Below are positions 41,201 to 48,437 of a stretch of DNA of 56,033 bases, in pieces (position 1 is the first letter of the stretch; each line of letters opens with the position of its first letter). The stretch is from Xanthobacteraceae bacterium. GTDB taxonomy: Bacteria > Pseudomonadota > Alphaproteobacteria > Rhizobiales > Xanthobacteraceae. The position numbers were made by a program, and so were the translations under genes. Below the pieces are notes generated by a model. The model did not search any database, had not been told where the DNA came from, and saw only the letters and a program-made list of their open reading frames with translations. The stretch is from positions 1 to 56,033 of the forward strand of contig JAQGJU010000007.1 of assembly GCA_028290465.1 (NCBI GenBank). Direction: 5' to 3'.

Positions 41201-42262
41201 GTGGCCGCGCCGCTCCCATCTACACTGTCCAGAGTCGGCCAGATCGTCCGCGATCGGATCAAGGCCGATGCGTTTCCGGCAGACACCGACCTCCAGGTGA
41301 CCATCGGGTCGCCGGGCGCCGTCGCGGGCAGCGGCCAGGAAAGTACCGAGACCAACATCATCAACCTGTTCTTCTATCGCATCGAGCCGTCCGGCTTCTA
41401 CGCCGACGCCGGGGCGCAGGACCGCTGGTACATCCGCCTCTACTGCCTGATCACGGCGTTCTCGATCGAGGATGCGGCCAGCGATCCGAAGCTTTCGGCC
41501 GGCGAAGTCGACCTGCGGCTGCTCGGCGAAGTGATGCGCTATTTCAACGAAAAACCGATCATCATGCCGAAGCTTGGCGAGGATGACATCGGCTCGCGCC
41601 TGCAGGCGGTGTTCACGCCGCTATCCAGCGAAGAGATCAACCAGATCTGGTCGACGCAAGGCGACGTGCCGTACCGGCCCTCGCTGCGTTACGAGTTCGC
41701 GTTGCTGCCGATCGAGCCGACGATCCGGGCTTCGCCATCGCTGCCGGTGGTGGCGGGCGGCATCCATCTGCATCCCAACGCCACCATAGCGGCGGCGAGA
41801 CGGCCCCCGCCGACACCACCACCGGCCTGGATCAGTCCGTCACTGGAGAGCGGCGAAGGCGCCGATTGGGTGCCGGCGCTGACCTTCGTATCCGGCGGCG
41901 TCGCGACGCAAAGTCTGACGCTTGTCACCGCGCCCAATCTGAAGGTGCCGGTCTGGATCGCCGGACCGAAGGCCCAGAAGATCGATTTCGTCTGGCAGCA
42001 TATCGACAAGGGCGCCTGGACAACGCCGGCCAACGGCATCGTGGCGGATCAAGACATTCCGGAACAGCTTCCGCCCGTCGTCAACAATCGGATCGACCCG
42101 GCGCAGGCCGGCACCGCAAAACTGATCGACGTGCCGGTCGCGCTGCCGACGCTGGATGCGCAGCATCCGCGCCCGCAACTGCTGTTGTACGCGCAGCGCA
42201 AGCTCCCGGACGCGACCATACTTCGAAGCAATCCACTGATCCTGACGGTGAAGCTGCCATGA
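41201..42262 (+). CDS. DUF4255 (Pvc16-like) tail-terminator/cap protein
   Basis: A 353-aa protein whose first 200 residues match the DUF4255/Pvc16 N-terminal domain: LSRVGQIVRDRIKADAF, then TNIINLFFYRIEPSGFYADA, WYIRLYCLITAFSIEDA and LRLLGEVMRYFNEKPII. In PVC-type particles this protein caps the end of the tube and sheath. The C-terminal 150 residues form an Ig-like or beta-rich extension. GTG start at 41201 with GGAGGA about eight bases before it. It overlaps the ATPase gene by four bases (ATGA). Confidence 0.9.
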   Translation: MAAPLPSTLSRVGQIVRDRIKADAFPADTDLQVTIGSPGAVAGSGQESTETNIINLFFYRIEPSGFYADAGAQDRWYIRLYCLITAFSIEDAASDPKLSAGEVDLRLLGEVMRYFNEKPIIMPKLGEDDIGSRLQAVFTPLSSEEINQIWSTQGDVPYRPSLRYEFALLPIEPTIRASPSLPVVAGGIHLHPNATIAAARRPPPTPPPAWISPSLESGEGADWVPALTFVSGGVATQSLTLVTAPNLKVPVWIAGPKAQKIDFVWQHIDKGAWTTPANGIVADQDIPEQLPPVVNNRIDPAQAGTAKLIDVPVALPTLDAQHPRPQLLLYAQRKLPDATILRSNPLILTVKLP

Positions 42263-43602
42263 CGCGCCCCGCCCTCACGGCCGAATGGAAGCGCATCGAA
42301 TGCCTGTGCGAGATCGCGCAGGAATCGCGGCAGCACAAGCATCCGCCGCCCGAACTGGTCAGCCGGCTCGAGCAATTGCAGGTCGAGGTGCTGGCCGCGC
42401 GGGCGCAGGGCTCGTGGAATCCGGTATGCGGTCCGGGCCTCAGCCATCTCGCGCTCGACATCCTGGCCTGCGCGGCGGCGTCCGAAGTCTCCTATGTGGC
42501 GGCGTATGCCTACAGCACACTCGGCGCCGATCCGGCGACGCAAGCGCCCAGCAAGCGCACCATCCAGGCGCTACTTTCGCTGGACTCCGAAGACATCGCG
42601 GCGTTCAACGCCGAGCTGTCGCAGGACGCGCCCCTGCGCGCGCGCGGCCTCGTGGTGGTCGAGCGCGGCGGCATGGCGGCCATCGTCACGGCCGGGCGCA
42701 CATTGCGCCAAGGCCTGTTCGGCGAGACCGATCCGCTGTCGCCGCCCGGCACCGTGCGGGTAAACCGCCAGGCCGATTGGGGCGACCTGATCGTGCCGGA
42801 TCAATGCCGCTGGACGCTGCGCGAGTTCAGCGCCTTCGTGCGCCACCGCCGCACCGTCGAACGCGAATGGGGCGCTCCGCGTCGCGGCGGCCCGATCGCG
42901 TTGTTCAGCGGACCGTCAGGCACCGGCAAGACGCTGGCCGCGGCCGTGCTGGCGACCGAACTTGGCTTTCCGCTGTATCGCATCGATCTCGGCCAACTGG
43001 TCAGCAAATATATCGGCGAGACCGAGAAAAACCTGAACTCGCTGTTCGACGCGGTCGACGGCAGCGACACCATCCTGCTGTTCGACGAGTCCGATGCGCT
43101 GTTCGGCCGCCGTGGCGAGGTCAAGGACGCGCGCGACCGCTACGCCAATATGGAAGTCTCGCATCTGCTGGCCCGGATCGAGAACCAGCACTGCCCGTGC
43201 ATCCTGACCACCAACTTACGAAGTTCGATCGACGCAGCGTTCCTGCGACGCTTTCAGATCGTCGTCGACTTTCCGCTGCCCGAGCCGACCGAACGCGAAC
43301 GGATGTGGCGATGCCATATTCCGGCGCACGCGCCGCTCGCGCCCGATATCGATATCGCGATGCTGGCCCGCTACGCGCGCCTGACCGGCGCCAGCATCCA
43401 GAACGCTGCTTTGCACGCCGCCCATATGGCGGCGGCCGGCAACCGCCCGATTGCGATGGCGCTGCTGGTGCAGGGCATCTGGCGCGAACTCGCCAAGGAC
43501 GGCGCGCGCCACACCCTTTCGGACATTGGACCGCTCGCCGCCTATCTCAAGGAAGCCAACGATGCTGACAATCGACCGGCTCGTGCTGCGCTTGCCGGGT
43601 GA
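42259..43602 (+). CDS. eCIS AAA+ ATPase (Pvc15-like)
   Basis: A 447-aa AAA+ protein. A helical N-terminal domain of about 200 residues is followed by one AAA module with Walker A GPSGTGKT (218-225), Walker B ILLFDESDALFG (D277-E278), sensor-1 ILTTNLRSSID and an arginine-finger region FLRRF. Pvc15-type ATPases are found in nearly all eCIS clusters and are thought to act in particle assembly or cargo loading rather than sheath recycling. The start at 42259 overlaps the upstream stop. The last 41 bases overlap the next small gene. Confidence 0.94.
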   Translation: MTRPALTAEWKRIECLCEIAQESRQHKHPPPELVSRLEQLQVEVLAARAQGSWNPVCGPGLSHLALDILACAAASEVSYVAAYAYSTLGADPATQAPSKRTIQALLSLDSEDIAAFNAELSQDAPLRARGLVVVERGGMAAIVTAGRTLRQGLFGETDPLSPPGTVRVNRQADWGDLIVPDQCRWTLREFSAFVRHRRTVEREWGAPRRGGPIALFSGPSGTGKTLAAAVLATELGFPLYRIDLGQLVSKYIGETEKNLNSLFDAVDGSDTILLFDESDALFGRRGEVKDARDRYANMEVSHLLARIENQHCPCILTTNLRSSIDAAFLRRFQIVVDFPLPEPTERERMWRCHIPAHAPLAPDIDIAMLARYARLTGASIQNAALHAAHMAAAGNRPIAMALLVQGIWRELAKDGARHTLSDIGPLAAYLKEANDADNRPARAALAG

Positions 43603-43840
43603 ATTCGCCGGCCGCGAAAAGACGCTGGGGCGCGCCATCGGGACGGCGTTCGCGCGCTATCGGCCGGCGCAGGCGCTGACCGCCGAGCATCTGGCGGCGA
43701 CGCTGCAGGACATCTCGCCGGCCATGAACGACGCGGCGATCGCCGACGCCGTGGTGCGCGCGGTGACGGGACAGATCGATCGCCGGATCGACAACGCAGC
43801 CGGATCCACCGTCCGGCCCGGCAAGGGGACGCCGCGATGA
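43562..43840 (+). CDS. Small unknown eCIS protein (92 aa)
   Basis: The sequence begins MLTIDRLVLRLPGEFAGR and continues with a helical segment (LTAEHLAATLQDISPAMND). A beta strand plus helix at the start resembles short proteins found beside Pvc15 in other eCIS clusters. It overlaps the ATPase gene by 41 bases and the CIS tube-like gene by four, so translational coupling on both sides is strong evidence that it is real. Function unknown. Confidence 0.72.
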   Translation: MLTIDRLVLRLPGEFAGREKTLGRAIGTAFARYRPAQALTAEHLAATLQDISPAMNDAAIADAVVRAVTGQIDRRIDNAAGSTVRPGKGTPR

Positions 43841-44490
43841 TCAAGGTCACGCGCGGATTGCTGATCGAATACGCGCTGGCGATTCCGCCATTGCTGCTGT
43901 CTTTCGAATTCAATCCGGAATCCATCTCGCGCAGCCGCACCATCACCATCCAGCGCGGCGACCTGCCGGCCAATCGCGGCGGCTATGGGTTCACGTCGCC
44001 GCTGGAAACCGCCCGTGCCGCGCAGGGCGTCTCGATGGAGCCGGAGACCTTCTCGGTCCGCATCCTGCTGGACGCCACCGACCGCATGAACGACGGCGAC
44101 GCGATCGCCACCACGTTCGGCATCCAGCCCGAGATCGACACGCTGCGCAGCATGGTCGAGCCCAAAATACAGGGTCCGTTCGGCGTGCAGATCCTGGCGA
44201 GTTTGGGCGCCGTGTCGGACCGCGCGCTGTTCCGGCGCGAGCATCCGTCGGTGCTGCTGTTCGTGTGGGGCTACTACGTGCTGCCGGTATTCCTGACCTC
44301 GGTGACGCTCGACGAGAAGGCGCACCTGCCGAGCCTGATCCCGATCCGGGCGGAAGCCAATCTCAGCATGCAGGTGATCGAGAGCAGCAACATTTTCTAC
44401 GACATCGAGAAGGTGCGGCAGCTGGTCGGCGCCGCGCTGCATCTCGGCAGTGAAATTTCGGGTTCGTTGTCGATTGAGGTGTCAATCTAA
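43837..44490 (+). CDS. CIS tube-like protein (Pvc7/Afp7 N-terminal type)
   Basis: A 217-aa protein with the signature PPLLLSFEFNPESISRSRTITIQ near the N-terminus and LEFVWGYYVLPVFLTSVTL-like segments (actual: LFVWGYYVLPVFLTSVTLDEK) near the end, typical of contractile injection system tube-adaptor proteins. In Afp/PVC the same protein also carries a LysM domain; here the LysM part is encoded by the next gene, which overlaps by one base. It probably links tube and hub inside the baseplate. Confidence 0.85.
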   Translation: MIKVTRGLLIEYALAIPPLLLSFEFNPESISRSRTITIQRGDLPANRGGYGFTSPLETARAAQGVSMEPETFSVRILLDATDRMNDGDAIATTFGIQPEIDTLRSMVEPKIQGPFGVQILASLGAVSDRALFRREHPSVLLFVWGYYVLPVFLTSVTLDEKAHLPSLIPIRAEANLSMQVIESSNIFYDIEKVRQLVGAALHLGSEISGSLSIEVSI

Positions 44491-44819
44491 TGGCCAAGCG
44501 CTCGCGTTACGCCGATGTGAAGACATTCGAGCCGGACGCGCTCGGCAACATTTCTTTCCGGGGTCTGCTGCCGCGGTCGATCGCGCGCGCCAGCGGCGCG
44601 GTCGAGCACACTATCGTAGCCGGCGAGCGGCTCGACCGGTTGGCGCTGAGCTTCTTCAACGACGACCGCTATTGGTGGCGGATCGTCGACGCCAATGTCG
44701 GCTTCCTGTGCGGCACCGACGTGGTGCTCGAACTCTCCGACGCTGCACAGCCTGACGATCCGCTCGGCCGCGTCAACACCGTCGGCAGCACGCTCGTCGT
44801 GCCGCCCAAGGAGGGCTGA
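44490..44819 (+). CDS. LysM-type baseplate/hub protein
   Basis: A 109-aa protein with a LysM-like module at about 34-85 (VEHTIVAGERLDRLALSFFN then WWRIVDANVGF), like the gpX/gp53-type LysM proteins of contractile tails. It starts one base inside the stop codon of the CIS tube-like gene. The pair looks like the Afp7/Pvc7 arrangement split into two genes. It may bind the hub or contact peptidoglycan. Confidence 0.8.
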   Translation: MAKRSRYADVKTFEPDALGNISFRGLLPRSIARASGAVEHTIVAGERLDRLALSFFNDDRYWWRIVDANVGFLCGTDVVLELSDAAQPDDPLGRVNTVGSTLVVPPKEG

Positions 44820-44820
44820 C

Positions 44821-45951
44821 ATGGGATTCAGTCTGTTCAAACAGCCCTATATTATGCCCGCCGAGTGCATCATCAAGATCGACGGCGATCCGATCACGGA
44901 TCTGTATCCGTTCGTCACCGAAGTCAGCGTCAACGCGACGCGCGAGAGGTTCACCGAGGGCACCATCACGTTCTATTCGCCGGTCGACGAAACCGGATAC
45001 TGGCTGGTGGCCGACGACCCGCGCCTCGTCACCTGGGCCGACGTGTTGATCGAAGCCGATTTCCAGGACGGCACCGAGGAGGTGCTGCGCGGCGTGATCC
45101 TGCGCATCGACAATTCGTTTCCGGCCAATGCCGGCCAGGCCAATGTGAAACTGACCTGCCGCGACGATTCCGCGCGTCTCGATCGCGGCGTGCGCAACCG
45201 GCCGTGGGGCGACGAGAAGGCGCCGAGCACCGATACGGCCATCCTGCAGACCATGTCGGGCGAAGCCGGCCTTGCGCCACACCCGGACTCCGAGGCCGGC
45301 ATGTCCGATCTGATCAAGCTGCAGAACGTCAGCGACATCCAGTTCCTGCGCCAGCGCGCCAAGGCCAACGGCTATGAGCTGATCTTCCACGGCGGCCAGA
45401 TCTATTTCGGCACGCGGCGGCTGAAGATGGAAAGCCAGCCGACCATCATGGTCTATGCCGGACAGGCATCGAACTGCCGCTCGTTCTCGCCGCGCAATGA
45501 CGGTCAGAAGGCCCGCAAGGTGGCGTATGCGCGCCGCGACGACAAAGGCGATCCGGGCGCGCCGGTGCCGGTCGAGCCCAATCTTGAACTGATGGGAACC
45601 GAGCCCGCGCAGGGCACCGGAAACGGCCTGCCCGAACAGGTCGATTATCTCGGCGCGCAGACGGTGCCGAACGACGCCGAGAGCGAAGCGATGGCGCGCG
45701 CCCGCGCCAACGACGCCGACATGAGCCTCCACGCCGACGGCGAACTCGATGGCAGCCTGTATGGCCACGTCCTTCGGGTCGGCGAACCGGTCGAGGTCGA
45801 CGGCGTCGGCGAGCGATATTCCGGCACCTACTACGTCGACAGCGTCACGCACCGCTTCGACGTCAAAGGTTACGACCAGAGATTTTCGCTGTCGCGCAAT
45901 GCGCTGGGCCGCAAGCCCGGCGGCGGCGCGACGCCCAGCGTGCCTGTCTGA
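44821..45951 (+). CDS. eCIS hub protein (phage late-control gpD/VgrG-N-like, Pvc8-type)
   Basis: A 376-aa protein of the gpD/gp27-like hub family. The N-terminal beta-barrel includes ECIIKIDGDPITDLYPFVTEVSV and the later region has VSDIQFLRQRAKANGYELIFHGGQIYFG, a segment conserved in phage late-control D proteins. The C-terminus with a YVDSVTHRF strand is also typical. ATG 44821 follows the LysM gene stop by one base. It forms the trimeric hub between the tube and the spike. Confidence 0.92.
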   Translation: MGFSLFKQPYIMPAECIIKIDGDPITDLYPFVTEVSVNATRERFTEGTITFYSPVDETGYWLVADDPRLVTWADVLIEADFQDGTEEVLRGVILRIDNSFPANAGQANVKLTCRDDSARLDRGVRNRPWGDEKAPSTDTAILQTMSGEAGLAPHPDSEAGMSDLIKLQNVSDIQFLRQRAKANGYELIFHGGQIYFGTRRLKMESQPTIMVYAGQASNCRSFSPRNDGQKARKVAYARRDDKGDPGAPVPVEPNLELMGTEPAQGTGNGLPEQVDYLGAQTVPNDAESEAMARARANDADMSLHADGELDGSLYGHVLRVGEPVEVDGVGERYSGTYYVDSVTHRFDVKGYDQRFSLSRNALGRKPGGGATPSVPV

Positions 45952-45963
45952 GGCGAGGAAGCG

Positions 45964-46785
45964 ATGGACGATCAAAGCGACCTTTTGGAGCTAACCGAGC
46001 AGTTGTCGAGCGGCAGCAGCCGCCATTACGGCAAGTATCGCGGCAGCGTGGTCGATAACGAAGACCCGGACGGGCGCGGCCGGCTCAAGCTGCAGGTGCC
46101 GTCCCTGCTTGGCGACACCGCGACCGACTGGGCGCTGCCATGCTTCCCGTTCGGCGGCGCCGATCAGATCGGCACGTATTGGGTGCCGCCGGTCGGCGCG
46201 CTGGTCTGGGTCGAGTTCGAACAGGGCGATCTGTCCTATCCGATCTGGACCGGGACCTATTGGACCGGCGGCGTGAAGGCGCCGGCCGACAAGCCGGACA
46301 AGCGCGTGTTCCGCACGACCTCCGGCCACACGCTCGAATTCGACGACACCAAGGACAAGGAGGCCGTCCGCATCGTGCATGGCGGCGAAGGCAATCCATC
46401 CGCCGTGTTCGACGAGAAGGGCACCGTCACCATCACCGACAAAAAGGGCGCGAAGCTGCATCTCGACGCCGACGGCAACCAGATCGTCATCCAGGACGCC
46501 AACGGCAACACCATCACGCTGGCGCAGAGCGGCACCACGGTCAAAGACAGCAACGGCCATTCGATCGCGTTCGATTCCTCCGGCGCCAAGATCTCGGCGA
46601 CCCAGATCGTGCTCGACGGCACCATGGTGGCGCTCGGCGGCAGCGGCGGCGAGCCGGTCCTGAAGGGCCAGAGCTTCCTGCAATTCTTCATGACGCACAT
46701 GCACCCGACCGGCGTCGGCCCATCCGGGCCGCCGATCCCGCAAGGCGAGGCCTCCGCGCTGTCGACCACGGTCATGACCAAATGA
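45964..46785 (+). CDS. eCIS spike protein (gpV/gp5-like OB fold)
   Basis: A 273-aa baseplate assembly protein V. An OB-fold near residues 20-95 has YRGSVVDNEDPDGRGRLKLQ and VPPVGALVWVEFEQGD. A beta-helical needle follows with repeated short strands (GTVTITDKKGAKLHLDADGN, QIVIQDANGNTITLAQSG). It ends in a short tail with His residues (MTHMHPTG), where a metal site or PAAR-like tip contact could sit. GAGGAAG lies before the ATG. It tips the tube and pierces the target membrane. Confidence 0.93.
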   Translation: MDDQSDLLELTEQLSSGSSRHYGKYRGSVVDNEDPDGRGRLKLQVPSLLGDTATDWALPCFPFGGADQIGTYWVPPVGALVWVEFEQGDLSYPIWTGTYWTGGVKAPADKPDKRVFRTTSGHTLEFDDTKDKEAVRIVHGGEGNPSAVFDEKGTVTITDKKGAKLHLDADGNQIVIQDANGNTITLAQSGTTVKDSNGHSIAFDSSGAKISATQIVLDGTMVALGGSGGEPVLKGQSFLQFFMTHMHPTGVGPSGPPIPQGEASALSTTVMTK

Positions 46786-47195
46786 GTGTCCCGATGGACC
46801 ACCGGCTGCCGACCCAGAACTACATGCGCTTCCCATTCGAGATCGGGCACGATGGCGCCGTGACCAGCGACCGCGCCCAGCATGTGCGCGAGCAGATCCA
46901 GCAGGTGCTCCTGACCATCGCGGGCGAGCGCGTGTTCCGGCCGGAATTCGGCGCCGGGGTGCGGCGGCTGGTGTTCGAGCCGAACGACTCGACGCTGGCG
47001 ATGGTCACGGAAAAACGCCTGCGTTCATCGCTGGCCGAAGCGTTGCGCGGCGAGGTCGATCCGAAGACGCTGCGCATCGAGGTGACGCGTTTCGACGACG
47101 AGCCGGAAAAACTGGTCATTTCGATCAAATACGAATTGTCCGCCATCGGCCGGGCGGACGAAGTCATCATCGGCGGCAACCAACCGGGCGCGTGA
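46782..47195 (+). CDS. eCIS baseplate wedge protein (gp25/gpW-like)
   Basis: A 137-aa gp25-family protein: MRFPFEIGHDGAVTSDRAQH, EQIQQVLLTIAGERVFRPEFG and GVRRLVFEP are the usual family elements, with the conserved glutamate/arginine core that initiates sheath assembly on the baseplate. The ATG at 46782 overlaps the spike stop by four bases. Confidence 0.94.
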   Translation: MSVPMDHRLPTQNYMRFPFEIGHDGAVTSDRAQHVREQIQQVLLTIAGERVFRPEFGAGVRRLVFEPNDSTLAMVTEKRLRSSLAEALRGEVDPKTLRIEVTRFDDEPEKLVISIKYELSAIGRADEVIIGGNQPGA

Positions 47196-47198
47196 CGC

Positions 47199-48437
47199 AT
47201 GGCGGAGATTCCCTCCCAGGTTCTGCGGTTCGATCTGTTCGGCTGCCTCGACTGCGGCCGCCGGACCGCGGAGCTGCCATGGCCGCTGCCCGATGTCGGC
47301 GGCGACTTCGACTGGCGCGCCCGCGACTACGACGCGTTGCGGGTCTTCATGATCGAACAGTTGATCGCGCGGTTTCCCGAGCGTCAGCGCTGGACCGCCG
47401 CCGACCTGGAAGTCGTGATCGTCGAGTTGCTGGCCGCCCTCGCCGACCAACTGTCCGACATGGCGGACCGCGTCGCGCAGGAAGGCACGCTGGAAACCGC
47501 CCGCCGGCCGAACTCGGTGCGGCGGCTGCTGAGCTTCATCGGCTACGACGCCGTCGCGGTCGCGGCGGCGCAGAAACTCATCAGCGCCGATCCGAAGACG
47601 ATGCCGCGCGCGCAGTGCGATGAGATTCTGGAGCGGTTCTGGTTCGACAATCCGTTCGCGATGGATCAGGCGCGGCACGAAGGCCCGCAACTGATCTTCG
47701 AACAGCAGCGCATGGTAACGATCGCGGACTGCGCCGCGCGGGTCGACGACCATCCGCTGGTGCGGCGGACCAGCGTGCGCACCGCCTGGACCGGCGCCTG
47801 GGACACGATGTCGATCGCCATCATCCTGCCCGACACCGAATGGCGGCTCGACCATTCGTTCGACACCATCCAGAAACCGCCGGTGCTCGACACCGATGCG
47901 ACCGAAGCCTTCACGCGGCGCATCGCCAAGCTGAAGGACGACATCGTGTCGTTCCACACGGTCCAGGGACTCGCGGTCCCGGACTGGACCCGGAATCCGA
48001 CCTTCCGCAGCATCCTGTCCGGATTCATCGAGGCCTATCGCATGACCGGCCAGCCGGTCGTGCTGCTCGATGCGATCCCGGCCGGCATCGCCATCGTGGT
48101 CTCGCTGATCGTGCGGCCGACCTTCTTCCAGTCGGAAATACGCGCATCCGCCGAGGCCGCGCTCGGCGATGGACCGGAGGGCTTCTTCCAGGCCGGACGG
48201 CTGCGCTTTGGTGAAGACGTGTTCGCCAGCGACCTGCTGGCCAAACTGATGGACATCGAAGGCGTCGAGAATGTCTGCCTGATGCGCTTCAAGCGCGTCG
48301 GCCGGGCCTATCCCGATCAAAGCGAAGTCGGCCGCATCGTGCTCAGCGGACTGGAGGTCGCGGTCTGCGACAATGATCGCGATCGGCCCGAGCGCGGCTA
48401 TTTCTCGATCATCCTGCACGGGGGGATGCGCGTATGA
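47199..48437 (+). CDS. eCIS baseplate protein (Pvc11-like, probable)
   Basis: A 412-aa protein of the eCIS baseplate block. The N-terminal region WRARDYDALRVFMIEQLIARF then DLEVVIVELLAALADQLSDMADRVAQEG, followed by TARRPNSVRRLLSFIGYDAV, resembles the first segment of baseplate J-like proteins; the next protein has a parallel segment (WKSVRRLATMVGYTPSPGSS). The C-terminus has GVENVCLMRFKRVGR. It starts three bases after the gp25 stop and overlaps the next gene by four. It probably forms one of the baseplate wedge arms; the exact Pvc equivalent is inferred from gene order. Confidence 0.75.
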   Translation: MAEIPSQVLRFDLFGCLDCGRRTAELPWPLPDVGGDFDWRARDYDALRVFMIEQLIARFPERQRWTAADLEVVIVELLAALADQLSDMADRVAQEGTLETARRPNSVRRLLSFIGYDAVAVAAAQKLISADPKTMPRAQCDEILERFWFDNPFAMDQARHEGPQLIFEQQRMVTIADCAARVDDHPLVRRTSVRTAWTGAWDTMSIAIILPDTEWRLDHSFDTIQKPPVLDTDATEAFTRRIAKLKDDIVSFHTVQGLAVPDWTRNPTFRSILSGFIEAYRMTGQPVVLLDAIPAGIAIVVSLIVRPTFFQSEIRASAEAALGDGPEGFFQAGRLRFGEDVFASDLLAKLMDIEGVENVCLMRFKRVGRAYPDQSEVGRIVLSGLEVAVCDNDRDRPERGYFSIILHGGMRV